Assembly: GCF_014633365.1 (NCBI RefSeq)
Contig: NC_068351.1
Span: 2,500,001 to 2,564,000 of the forward strand
DNA length: 64,000 bases
Direction: 5' to 3'
Source of the DNA: Diospyros lotus
Lineage: Eukaryota; Streptophyta; Magnoliopsida; Ericales; Ebenaceae
Part shown: piece after piece, positions 53,201 to 64,000 of the stretch
Position numbering within the stretch: position 1 is the stretch's first letter
Layout of the letters: the number at the start of each line of letters is the position of its first letter
Notes under the pieces: generated by a model
The model's input: only the letters and a program-made list of their open reading frames with translations
The model's database searches: none
What the model was told of the DNA's origin: nothing
Position numbers and translations under genes: made by a program

Positions 53201-56200
53201 GGTTAATAAAGGATTAAAATTATGCTACGTGGATAGTTGGATTTGATTCCTTGGGTGAGTTTGGTTTGCTAGCGAGAAGATAATTGCATGAGCTTGGAAC
53301 GAAACCCCTTTATGTCGTCTTGGCTTAGATAACTTTAAGGTTAGTTTCAAATCTTGACTTAAGTTTTTAGATTTAATCTTCTTAGGCCTCCAAATTAAAT
53401 CTAAGTTAGAGATATTTTTCTATTTATTTCTAAATATGAAATATCGATAATCAATTCTCTCTCTATATATAATAATATCAATAAGGGCAAAAATTGTATT
53501 CAAGAAGAATCCCATTACATAATGACTTAAAAATTGAGAGAAGAGCATATTTTACACAATTTTATTTATATTTTGCAAAGTATTACATCTATGATAGAAT
53601 TAGAAATATTCAATATGGACACGATGCCAAAGGAATGAAATAGGTACTTACTATGTTGAGGGATAAATAGCATAAAAGAAAGCCCTAATCTACAAAAATC
53701 ATGGAACTGGGGTGGGTAGAATCACACTCCCTAGCTTGTCCATCAAAAGGACATTCATAGCTAAGGATTGGGCTATTCTGGTTTGGATACCTGGCCATCA
53801 CATCACACATATTCCTTATTATGTATATGTGTGTGGGCATATATTATATATATTCCATGCCCATTATGTAACACATCATTGATGACAGCTTCTGTTTTTT
53901 CTTTTTCTCTAACTTATGAGATATGGATGGAGAATGGCTATTTTGTTAGGGTATGATGACCTAATCCTTAACTTATTCCGGTAATCTTTAACATGCTATT
54001 AGGATAATTTTTAATAGATTGTAATATTTTATTTAAATTTATAAATTATATAACGTGAGGTTGTTCAAGAAATAATAAAATTTTATACTAAATTGATAAT
54101 CACTTATAGCTTATTAGGGATCATTTTTATATTTTATGATGTGAGGTTGTTCAAATAATAATAAGGTTCCATATGAAATTGATGGTAGCTTCTACCGGAT
54201 GAATAAACTTGCAAATGTGCTAAGCAACTCCATATTTTTGTTGTTAAATGTGATTTATATGATGTGGGATTATCCAAAGAGTAACGAAGCTCAACAAGAA
54301 ATTGATGATAGTTTCTATCATATTAGGAACCCCTTTTAGTGGTGCTGCTTAAAACTCATGTGTTGCATGACGTGGGACAATTCAAACAATGACAAAACTC
54401 AACACGAACTTAATAACTTCTATCAAATGAAAAAACTTCCAAATGAGCTAAGCAACCATTGCAAAGCCAAGACTTATGTCTAGCAGAGCCAATTTTTTCA
54501 TATAATATCATAATATAATAATTAAAAAAAATTATACTCATACCAAATTACCAAAACTCATTAAATTAAGAAGTCTATACAAAATTTTCAATCAACTTTT
54601 CATTTTTTTCATATTTAGGTGGGGGCAATTTCAAAAGGAGGGGGGATGGAGGATTTTAAAGAAATTTTAACAAAACCATATCCTAAATGTAATTTTTCAA
54701 ACTCAAGGGGCAATTGTTCCCTCTCCAAGTCAATTTAGTGTGAGAAATCTAAGCAACCCCCCGCCCCCCTCTTTTTTGTTTTGTTTTAGATTACACGCTA
54801 TATAACATGAAATGAGATATACATTCTATACCATTAGAACCTCTTTTTTATGATATTATGGTTCTTCTCTTAAAAGTTATATTCCTCAATGACGTAGAAT
54901 TATCTAAACACTAAACTCTTCACAACCCAGATGAAGAAACTTCCAAAGGAGGTAAGGAAGTCCATAATTTCTTGTTGGATGTAAAGGAATCCGCCTGGAC
55001 TAGCACCACCACAAAGAGACAGAAAGAGCGAGCTTCCACATCCCCATATTGCTTTGTTGGGGCTATGGGAATCCACCTGGACCCCGATGGGATTGTTTGT
55101 CTTTCACATAGCAGCAATGTGGCTAATATATCACAGAAAGGACAATCAAAACTCCATGATTAAAGCTTTTCACCACTAAAAGTTTCCATGATGATCAAAC
55201 ACACATACGTCCCTACCTGTGTGAAGAGAAGCTGTTTCTGTGCTTAAATGGAGTAGCCTTGCTGTAAAACTACTTGTTCCATTGTTGATAGGAAGCTACT
55301 TCAATGACATGCTTAGTTAAGTGTGATTATTGGGTTCCTCCTCTTAATTCTTAATTCTTGACATCCTCGTTCAGTTAGAAATCTATATCTCAATCGAATC
55401 AAACGAATATCAAAACAGTTTGTTGGTCGACGCCTACTCGGTACTGATCTGTATGAGTTAAAAGTAACTGTTAAGTTTTGTAAGACGAAATTATATATCC
55501 AAATAAACTGATGAGGTGGAATTGGGTAATAATAACACATCCAGATGCACAGGCAAACAAACATGATTGCAGCTGCAGGCACTTGAAACAGAGAGTCTAG
55601 CAAAGATCAGCCATATCTCAAGAAAAGCAGCTCTTTATAGAAACGGATCCTCAGCAGCAGCCAAAAATCAGCAAGTAAAGTGGCACACAGAAATATGAAA
55701 GAAGAAGAAACCCTTTTCCTCTTTTGGAATTAAAAATGGGCTAAATATATTATATATACAAGCAGATGTAATGGATTCCGAATAGGATGTGAGATTCCCG
55801 GCGCCAATAATAAAGCATAGAACAGAAAACAATTAAAAAAGTGTGAATTATGGATCTGGAATTTGACTTGTTTCTAGTGCATAATGACTAACGGTTTTAG
55901 CCGTCGAATATGGCTAAAAATGAAAGGGGCCAAAGCTACAAAGTAGTTAATAAGTGGGGTTTTTGTATTGGTTGATGTAATGTCAGCTATGGTAATGGCA
56001 ATGATGAGAAGCTGATGCAAGAGCCTTTTATCCAATCCCCTTCCTCTCTCTTTCCCTCAGAAAATTTGAAGTTGAGATCTTCCCAACATGGATGAGGGTG
56101 CTGGGCTCACACAGATGTAGTTTGATCCATATGCTGGATTATAGAAGTAGAGGTAATGGAAATCCAAATTGGAGGTGGATGCCTAGTGCCGATGACAAAG

Positions 56201-57250
56201 CAAAAGGCACAAAAAAGGGTTAAATAGCATTACTTAGTGGGATTCAAATGGCTAGCACCTAGGATCTTAACCATGGTCCTGGCCTCACAAATAGAAATAC
56301 CAAGGAACTGGGAGAACATTATTAAGCAGCATTTTACTGTCCATTGATATTTCATCACCTTCAAAAAAATTGTCTATCTTGGGAGGACCGTCCTTGCGCG
56401 ATCTTCGATACTCGTGCCCTTGATTATGGCAGGAAAAGTAAATTACAGGTGTGAGGTTTTGGCTCACTGCACAAGGTAAAGATCAAACTTATGACCCACT
56501 AGACTGACACCAGCAAATCGCTTGTCTAATCGCTCAACTTATGCCCTGGAAGCTATAAAAAAGTCCTTTCTTCCATGAAAATCTACTTAAACTGTGAGAT
56601 CATACAGAGAAGACAACAAGACCTGTGTGGCTGCATATGAAGACAAAAAACTAGTGTGTCTCTAGTGCATAAGGCTTCTCTATATGCACGGGTTTGACGA
56701 GAGTTGTTTTTGTATGTAGTCTTACTATTAGTTTTTTTTTTTTTTACAAAAAGACTATTTCTACAACTCGAATTTATGACCTTTAAGTAAAAAAGAAAAA
56801 AAAAAACTACCTTTTTTTCTACTAAGACTCGCTCTCGCTCACATAGTGACTTTGATATGTACTTAATATGTGAACAGTTACAAAGCTATGGAGTTCAATC
56901 CCATGCTATACAAGATCTTCAGCACTGGAAATTCAGTTAAGTGGTTTGGTGGTCTAAAGCTTTGCAGTTAAGCAAGAACTTGGTTGACCAATCGCAAATC
57001 AATCCAAGGGAATACCCTACAAGTGAATAAACTACTTCATAAACCTTAGTGGTATCAGTCAAACAAATTTGACTCAATAAGTGAACAGATCAATAGATTA
57101 TTTGTGCCAAAATGTCCCATTTGATATTTATTGTCATACCCATTAATCAAAAAATCCAGTTTTAATTAGTAGTGGAATCCCCAGACACAATGTATGCTGG
57201 AAATATTTAACTGCCATGACAGCCTTTAAGAAAAGCCGACTTGACACAAC
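50274..57250. other. Long intergenic region, no gene recognised
   Basis: 50274-50610 is the 3' UTR and flank of the Rab gene. 51690-51980 is an almost pure pyrimidine tract (TTCTTC/CTTCTT). 54050-54450 holds a degenerate repeat. 55000-56500 is less AT-rich and may contain old genic or transposon material, but no exon pair could be supported. Poly-T near 56730. Confidence 0.5.
54050..54450. repeat. Degenerate repeat, about four units
   Basis: The motif GATGTGRGRTTRTTCAAA followed by AATAAYRAARYTY and GAAATTGATRRTAGCTTCTA recurs near 54050, 54136, 54257 and 54367 with unequal spacing. Confidence 0.5.
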
Positions 57251-57258
57251 TATAAATT
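57251..57258 (+). promoter_or_regulatory. TATA box of the WAT1-related gene
   Basis: TATAAATT, 72 bases before the ATG, implying a short leader. Confidence 0.55.
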
Positions 57259-57322
57259 TGGATGCTATGCTGATTGAATTCCCATTTCATTGCTCAAGTT
57301 GCCAAGTCTCGAGCATTGAGCA

Positions 57323-57535
57323 ATGGAAAACCAGGAATCCGATCAGCCTATAGGTAAACTCTATGGTAAGTTGAAGCCTTTCTTGGCTGTCATCTTCTTG
57401 CAATTTGGGCTGGCAGGGATGGATGTGCTCTCCAAGGTAGCATTGAACGAAGGGATGAGCAATTACGTATTCGTCGTCTACCGCCATGCCATTGCTACCA
57501 TTGTCACGGCACCATTTGCAGTAGTTCTGGACAAG

Positions 57536-57566
<31 letters not shown>

Positions 57567-59184
57567 TCAGTATAAGAGATGACTAAACAATAACTAACAT
57601 TTCAACAGGAAAATAAGGCCGAAGATGACACGCTCAGTCTTCGTCAAGATCATGCTGTTGAGCTTACTCGAGTAATTTCTCAAATTATTATTCTTGCACA
57701 ATATGATACAAGTTATAAAAATTTTACAAAAGATAAGATCATAAATAAAAATAACTACGGAGTTAGATTCATGTAGTCAATCCCACATAGTGACAAGCAC
57801 TTCACTAACTATGCTGTCTCTCTATCTTTGCAGGCCGGTTATCGACCAGAACCTGTATTTTCTGGGGATGAAACGCACAACGGCAACATTTGCTGCAGCC
57901 ATGTGCAACATTCTTCCAGCCATCACCTTTGTAATGGCTTACATCCTAAGGTAAGTGACAATATGCACCTTATTCATGGATGTACACACACATTTTTTTT
58001 CTGAAACATGTCTAGGAAGATGATTTCTGTTGTCTAGGCTTGAGCAGATAAAACTTAAAAGCATCCGAAGTCAAGCAAAGATAGTTGGGACTGTAACTAG
58101 TGTGGCAGGGGCCATGCTCATGACACTAGTAAAGGGCCCTGCCATTGACCTGATTCGGACAAGAGGAAGGAGCAGCCATGAAGCTACACAGAGTGGGATA
58201 AGTCCTCAACATGCAGTTAAAGGGTCCATAATGATTACGATCGGATGTTTAAGCTGGGCATGTTTCATGAATCTGCAGGTAAGTCACTCTATGAACTGCC
58301 AGACAAGAGGATTAAATTGACTAATTGTTGCCTGAAATCATTAACACCCTTTGTTCTGTTTCTACTCTAGGCAATCACCCTTAAGACCTATCCTGCTGAG
58401 CTCTCCCTCACTGCTTGGATTTGCCTATTGGGAACAGCTGAGGGAGCTATAGTGGCATTAGTGATGGAAAGGGGAAATCCTGGTGTCTGGTCTATAAACT
58501 GGGATACTAAATTGCTTGCAGCTGTCTACACTGTAAGGACAATAAATCTTGCTATTGGTCTTTCACCAAAAGTACTAATATTTTACAGCTATTGCTTAAC
58601 AAACATGTCTGCGCAGGGCATAGTATGTTCAGGCCTTGCCTATTACATTCAGGGAGTGATTATGAAAGACAGAGGACCTGTCTTTGTCACAGCTTTCAGC
58701 CCTCTTAGCATGGTCATTGTAGCGGTCATGAGCTCCTTCATTTTAGCAGAGCAAATGCACCTGGGAAGGTAACTCTAAAGCTAACTTTCAAGCAGATGCT
58801 GAGTGTGTGTGCGCGTAGGGGCCGAATGGGGTTTCCGGTTTGCTGCTCCGTCCGAATTTCCGGACCGAGCAGCATTATCCTAGAGCAAATAAGCCAACCA
58901 GTGTTATAATGTACAGGGTGATTGGTGCTGTCGTCATAGTCGGAGGCCTTTACCTTGTTGTGTGGGGTAAAGCCAAGGATCACAAGTCCACATCCCAGCT
59001 GCCTGAGAAGGAGACAGCAACAGCCAATCAAATGATTGATCCAGCCAAGAATGGAATTGGACTTTGCTGTCATGAAGTCATTACCGTCAATCCACCTAGT
59101 GAAGGTAGTGCAACCACAAAAGAACTGAAGTATCATAAAGGAAACTGGATTGTGGGCTATCTTATGAGTCCTCCAAATTGTTAA
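57323..59184 (+). CDS. WAT1-related (MtN21/EamA) membrane transporter, about 404 aa
   Basis: Plant EamA-family protein expected to span the membrane ten times. Relatives transport amino acids, auxin or other small molecules (UMAMIT/WAT1); the substrate here cannot be told. Exons: 57323-57534, 57609-57671, 57834-57950, 58038-58278, 58371-58532, 58617-58768, 58917-59184. All joins are in frame. First EamA repeat: KPFLAVIFLQFGLAGMDVLS to about TFVMAYILRLE. Second: KGSIMITIGCLSWACFMNLQ through GIVCSGLAYYIQGVIMKDRG to RVIGAVVIVGGLYLVVWGKA. The C-terminal tail is hydrophilic and cytosolic-like. The first donor AA|GTCTCT is followed by a (TC)n run and is unusual. The 3' end is uncertain: a donor-like GTATCA near 59130 and an acceptor at 59256 would give a shorter tail. 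An RTE relic lies in intron 2. Confidence 0.93.
57690..57810 (+). repeat. RTE LINE 3' tail in a WAT1-gene intron
   Basis: AAAAGATAAGATCATAAATA and GGAGTTAGATTCATGTAGTC followed by AATCCCACATAGTGACAAG match the RTE tail pattern. It lies just upstream of the exon 3 acceptor. Confidence 0.6.
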
Positions 59185-61505
59185 AATCAGTACATTTTCT
59201 GAAGTATTTTTCTTTCAAATATAACCTTCATGAATAGTAACTTTTTTTTTTACAGAGAAACAAGGGTCTGAAAGTGACACAAGGAAAATGATGAAGCAGA
59301 CAATCAGAGCCAAAGAAGGAGAAATCTGCAGGAAGGCTTAGCTAATTTGTACAATAATGAGGTTTTCCAGATTTGAAAATGTTATCAGATGACACCAATT
59401 TTTTGTATTTTGATCCATCAGCTCTAAAGCAATCTTCTCAGTAAGTTGATTATGTGAGCTGTCTGTGAGTGCTTCTGAGTTGCTTACTTGGAACTTAATT
59501 GGTAACTAATGTCTCAAGTGCTAAACCATTGAGCAGCCTACAACTATACAACTTTCTGTGTAGGTTTGTAACTTCTCTTCAAGAAAAACAAAATTGTAGC
59601 ATTCAATGCTTTTATTTTCAAAGCATGTCATACATCCTGTCACATTTGATTTCACAAAATCCTAGATGGATTGATGGAGAATTCTGGTTCTTTCTTGTCC
59701 AATGATGTGACACATAAAATTTTTCACTATTTCTCTGTCATTCATTAAATCCATTGCCCATATCCATTCACAAGACAAAGAAAATTTTCACCCAGTCATA
59801 TTTGATAAAACAGAAGTCTCAAGACCAATCTATTCCCACTGTAAGCTGAAGTTGTTATTGTCCCAAGGATGAACTAGATTGGAATAATACACAAACCTGT
59901 GCAGCTAACTTAATGATTTCAATTACCATAAGTATTCAATGAAATGGAGTAAGTGTGAACTTAAAATTTGTGCCAATTGATATTTGATATGAGTAGTTGA
60001 CATGTGGGGATGAGAATTTGTATCCAATCAATTAATATTTGATAAATTTGATTCATTTAAAGTCAGTATAAACGTAAAATTTTATTTAACAAATAGGGTA
60101 TAGATGAAAAGAAAAAATTCTTAATCAAGTATAAATAGAATGATAGTATATAGGTCTCAACCCATAACTCGCAATATATATTTAATAAATATATATTTTT
60201 TTTATTTACCTTACAAGTTAATTTAAGCATTAAGTTTGGCTTTTAATAATTTCATTTTATAATATGATCATGAAATATTCATGCTAGAACAGTATATAAT
60301 AATAATAATAATTATCATTTTATTTTTTTTAAGCATAATTACAAACATTGTCATTATTATATTCCCTTTTTCTTATTTTACTGTTTTATCTTTTTATTAT
60401 TTTTTTTCCATCTCCGTTTTGAAAATTGTTAAATGCTTGATTTTAATTAAGAATAAATTTGAAATATTAGCTACAAAGCAATAAAAAAGGTTACAAAAAA
60501 TATTATAATGGATCTTTTTTAATTTTATATAAATTAAATAAGGACAAATCTCTACTGGATAATTATTACTTGACAGAGATAATAAAAGAGAACTAAATAT
60601 GTTAATTAAACATCGTAAACATCACAAATATTAACACACATGTGAATATGCCACTTTAATGCTTGGGCATAAACATATATTAGTAGTTATAAAATTTAGT
60701 CGTGCCTTTCTCAAATTTTTTAGATGAATAATCGAGTGTCTATATTACCAATATTGACACTCACATAAAAAACCTTTAAATTTTTTAAAAAATTTGCCTG
60801 ATAATAATTACAAGTTAACATTTCTGTGCAATCTTTTAAAAATATCCTCTAATTATTGTACATAAATTGTATAATTTTTTTTTTTTTTTTTTGTTCCTTT
60901 GCTTAGAGGACCTTTCTTTGTGTGCTTGTTAGTCATTTATTGTGATGTTCGATATGAACATAAAAATGTGGGCACTTTTATAATTTTTTGTTTAATAAAA
61001 TTCTTATTTACAAAAAAGAAAAAGAAAAAAGAAACATGTTAGCCAACGAGCGAATACAAGCATAAGAAGGGATGTAGGACAAAGATGGAGGAAAGGGTCC
61101 TTAAGTCTATATTCATTCCATTGCCATTTATATTGAGATGATAAACTCAACCTAGTGAAATCCTGCTCCTATAACCCTTAACAATTAATAGAAAAAAGTA
61201 AATAACGCAAATCAAGAACAATAGAGAGAATTAAAGACCATACCGATCAACAGAAATCATTAAATCCACTTACATTACCAGGTGTTTAAGGAATGGCATG
61301 ATAATCTAAGGGCCAGAAGGCATTAGTTCAAACAAATCCTCATATCCTTTCACAATTCAAAGAGTATCTAAGATTCTAAAGGCCAAAAATCATAACGGAG
61401 CACTACCTCTAGTCAATCTAAGCAAACAAACATACATGTTTTAGTTTATACAAAATTCAGGTGACATATCAATTTCCTTCCTTTGTCAAGGCTTTGAGGA
61501 AGCTA
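59185..61505. other. Intergenic region between convergent genes
   Basis: 59185-59400 is the 3' UTR of the WAT1-related gene or, if spliced, its last exon. 59500-61000 is AT-rich with poly-T runs and no recognised element. 61000-61505 is the 3' flank of the dapF gene. Confidence 0.55.
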
Positions 61506-62291
61506 TTATAGAGGCACTGATCCATAGAACACTACCTCAGCTGGGCCTGTCATATACACACGGTTGTCTTCCTCATTCCACTCAATATCCAATGGCCCTC
61601 CAGGCAAATCAACAGTACATCTCTGTTATCACAAAAAAGAAAGCCAGGCTAAGGAAATCTGAAAAGCAGGCAACAGAAAGCCAAAGAAAGGAGCCCGGAA
61701 CCTAGAGGAAAATGTATAATTTCTTTTTTCTTTTTGGTTTTTTTCCCCCTTTTCCCTTTTCTCTCTTTGTGCATTAGGGTATGAAACAACTATCAATAAC
61801 CAAAGGCAATGCTAAATTGAAAAATTGGATGGGCACAGAATCATCCATGAAGAGAACCTAGAGAAGCAGGTGCAAGAATATTGCTTGCTTGAAATGCAAA
61901 CTTTAACACAAGGGATGGTTTCATTTCTCTTAGACCTACACGCTGACTTTTATGCATGAATGCCATGGTTCATCCAAAACTCACCCTTGCAGCCCGACCT
62001 TCAAGAACTGCGGCAACAACAACTGCACAAGCTCCAGTTCCACAGGCTAGAGTTGCTCCTACAACAGCACGGCAAAAGCTTCAGCATTAACCAACAGAAA
62101 AGCATCTGACTTCCAACGACAATGGGAATATGTGTGAACATGGCTGTGTGTGACAGAAATGTTAATTTGTCTAGATTCAAAATATTTATTAAGCAGCATA
62201 ATGAATGCACTGAGAAGTAAGAAGCACTAACCCGCCCCACGCTCCCAAACACGCATTTTTAAGTGTGAACGAGAGAAGACTTGCACAAATT
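61506..62291 (-). CDS. DAPF: Diaminopimelate epimerase, C-terminal three exons (5' part outside window)
   Basis: Interconverts LL- and meso-diaminopimelate, the step before decarboxylation to lysine; in plants it works in the chloroplast. Exons in the window: 62291-62232 (phase 2 start, [19 protein letters not shown]), 62058-61985 and 61622-61506 ([20 protein letters not shown] to the stop TAA). The middle exon carries [20 protein letters not shown], which holds the second of the two catalytic cysteines, in the family motif. All three junctions are GT-AG and in frame. The preceding exon should end just before Glu of the NTEF block; it was not found between 62300 and 64000, so the upstream intron is at least 1.7 kb and the gene continues off the right edge. 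Confidence 0.95.
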
Positions 62292-62764
62292 CTGCAAAAT
62301 CAGAAAATAATGAAACCAAAACAGGCAATTAGAAAAACAGTACCAACAAAAAAAAAGGGCATGAACTTCAATTAGAAGAATTATATTATCATTCTCTTAA
62401 CATTACGTTTTCAATACTTCAGGGTTTAAAGAGCAGTACAAGACAGTCTCATAAGATTAACAAAGGTAACCTATTATATTATGTAAATATCAAAACTAAG
62501 CAAGAGATCCATATTAGATCGGTAGATCCATATTAAATAAGTAAGAACAGAGTGGCAACAAACCAAAAAGACAAAACACCTACAAGTGAAGGAATTTAGG
62601 AAACCAACTTGTTTTCCTGAGCATTTACTTATATTCTACTAAGTAAGGCCAGTGGATGAAATTAAAGAAGTTTGTAGCAAAAGAGGTAAAGGAAAACTGT
62701 AAAATTACTTTATGAGAAATATTTAGATATGACACGTGATATAACGGTCATACAGAAAATATAA

Positions 62765-62850
62765 TCACTGATGGAGAATATGGGAAACTTAAATTCATGT
62801 AGCCAACCCCGCTGAATCAGATTAAGGATTGTGATGACGATGATGATCAT
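62765..62850 (+). repeat. RTE LINE 3' tail in the dapF intron
   Basis: AAATTCATGTAGCCAACCCC, then GAATCAGATTAAGGATTGTG and GATGATGAT repeats. Confidence 0.65.
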
Positions 62851-63129
62851 CATCTTTAAAAAGATCTCAATGAAGTTAACATGCAACTTCAATTTAGTTA
62901 GCATTGGATTTCCATCCAGAAAATGTTAAAAAAAAAATCATTACTTTCTACTCTTTATTTCACATGTCATTCAGTCCAAGAAATACTCAAATATGCCAAA
63001 GCAAGCAAAAGAAATATAAAAGGTTAATGCCTCTTTAAATTTGTGTTAGTTTAAAAAAAATTTGTTCATTTCCAAAATTTCAACATGAAAACTGAAAGCC
63101 ATGTTTAAATTTGTGTTTGTTGTTAAAAA

Positions 63130-63408
63130 AATGACTGCACCTTATTCTAATCAAGTTAATCTTGGTGGCATGATATTCATAATGTCAATTGACTTCTAAA
63201 AGTCATATTGACAATACAAATCCATGCATAATAACAATGTAGCAAAATTTTATGCTAGATGTTCATTTTGATGCAACTCTCTAGTAAGGGAATGATGAGA
63301 TAAAGTTTCAACACCATCTTTATATGGAAAAGTTTCATGAGATGAAAATAAATAAAGATAATTAATATAGTCATGTTTCATCACATAGTTAATATTGTAA
63401 CCAACCTG
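63130..63408 (-). repeat. Dispersed repeat, copy B (uninterrupted)
   Basis: The reverse complement aligns with 6552-6662 joined to 8787-8950. At the junction it reads ACTTTATCTCATCATT, where copy A has ACTCTAT, the LTR element, then TCTATCTCATAATT. Confidence 0.75.
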
Positions 63409-63474
63409 TACTTACACCCTTAAAAAAAAAAACCCAAGTCCAAGAAAATGGCAAAAACAGAAATGCCCAAAACT

Positions 63475-63510
<36 letters not shown>

Positions 63511-63856
63511 AAAATAATATTTATTTTATATTATAATTTTACTTATAATAATATGATTACAATGATAATATAAAATAATATATTATACTAAAAGAATTCA
63601 ATCATTAATTACTAATAACATAATTATATTTAAAAAATAAAAATAAAAAATCAAACGGTATTTTCAGTTTCAGTATTTCCTTTTTTGACAACTGATATCA
63701 AAATCAAACGGTAGATTCAGTTTCCATTTTTTGATTTAGGAATTAGGACTCCTGGATCATGGAGTGACACAGGCACTGGAGATATAATGAAAACTATACA
63801 AGGAAAATGTTCCTGGAAAGTGAAACCAAAAACTCATTACCCAAATTCCTCTAGCA

Positions 63857-63980
63857 TAACAAGTTTAGTTAAGATATGGAAGATTAAGCATGCATTCATG
63901 GGATAAAGGTACAGTAACAAGTTTAGTTTAGTTAAGATATAGAAGATTAAGGATGCATTCATGGGATAAAGGTACAGTAA
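63857..63980. repeat. Tandem duplication, unit about 60 bp, two copies
   Basis: TAACAAGTTTAGTTAAGATA through GCATTCATGGGATAAAGGTA occurs twice in a row. The second copy has a 5-base TTTAG expansion and two substitutions. Confidence 0.9.
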
Positions 63981-64000
63981 CTTTCATGGGTCATTTACTT

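Larger units (their letters stand above)
62292..64000 (-). other. Intron of the dapF gene, with repeats
   Basis: No dapF exon seen. Contains an RTE tail (62765-62850), a dispersed repeat copy (63130-63408), a CT microsatellite (about 63475-63500) and a tandem duplication at the right edge. Confidence 0.6.

Noticed and set aside
56041..56125. Short ORF starting ATGGATGAGGGTGCT after a CAG acceptor-like site
   Set aside because: Only ten codons before a stop, with no neighbouring exon.
60281..60484. 67-aa hydrophobic ORF
   Set aside because: Result of ATT/TAA-rich sequence (Ile, Phe, Leu codons) with no other support.

Overview
The window is nuclear DNA of a flowering plant, most likely a eudicot. 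It is AT-rich, its genes are split by GT-AG introns, its LTR elements are primed by initiator tRNA-Met, and it encodes plant-type families: a histone H2A with C-terminal SPKK motifs, a WAT1/EamA transporter, a RABE1 GTPase and a eukaryote-type plant DapF. There are no bacterial operons, CRISPR arrays or phage genes. Coding exons were joined by hand from splice sites and family knowledge; the joins keep frame throughout but have not been checked against RNA.

Genes from left to right: (1) minus strand, an uncharacterised 289-aa basic/acidic protein (171-5390), probably with a long leader running to a TATA box near 10.6 kb and carrying an upstream ORF; (2) plus strand, histone H2A of the H2A.W type (14250-15183, 149 aa); (3) minus strand, an intronless uncharacterised 198-aa protein (30650-31246); (4) minus strand, soluble inorganic pyrophosphatase (33433-37422, eight coding exons, 216 aa); (5) plus strand, a RAB8/RABE1 small GTPase (43768-50273, eight exons, 213 aa); (6) plus strand, a WAT1-related (MtN21/EamA) membrane transporter (57323-59184, seven exons, about 404 aa); (7) minus strand, the last three exons of diaminopimelate epimerase (61506-62291), whose 5' part lies beyond the right edge. 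These are housekeeping or cell-biology genes with no operon-like relation.

The rest is a layered transposon landscape whose boundaries can often be fixed to the base. There is a 2.1-kb LTR element carrying only gag (6663-8786, TSD TCTAT). A decayed Ty1/copia element (20197-26167) contains a 745-bp hAT-like element (22000-22744, 8-bp TSD). A 1.5-kb TRIM-like LTR element (26894-28385, TSD CAAAG) sits inside an RTE-type LINE, which is broken again by a 233-bp insert. Two solo LTRs lie in gene introns (34738-35320 in the pyrophosphatase gene, 45739-46303 in the Rab gene). There is a SINE with a 14-bp TSD (1064-1240), two foldback elements of one family (about 32.47-32.95 and 39.50-39.93 kb), and at least six scattered copies of one RTE 3' tail. 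A diverged repeat at 63.1-63.4 kb supplies the empty-site counterpart of the 6663-8786 insertion.

I did not find a clearly undescribed functional system. The most interesting items are the gag-only element with its empty site, the nested insertions, the two intronic solo LTRs, and the upstream ORF of the first gene.
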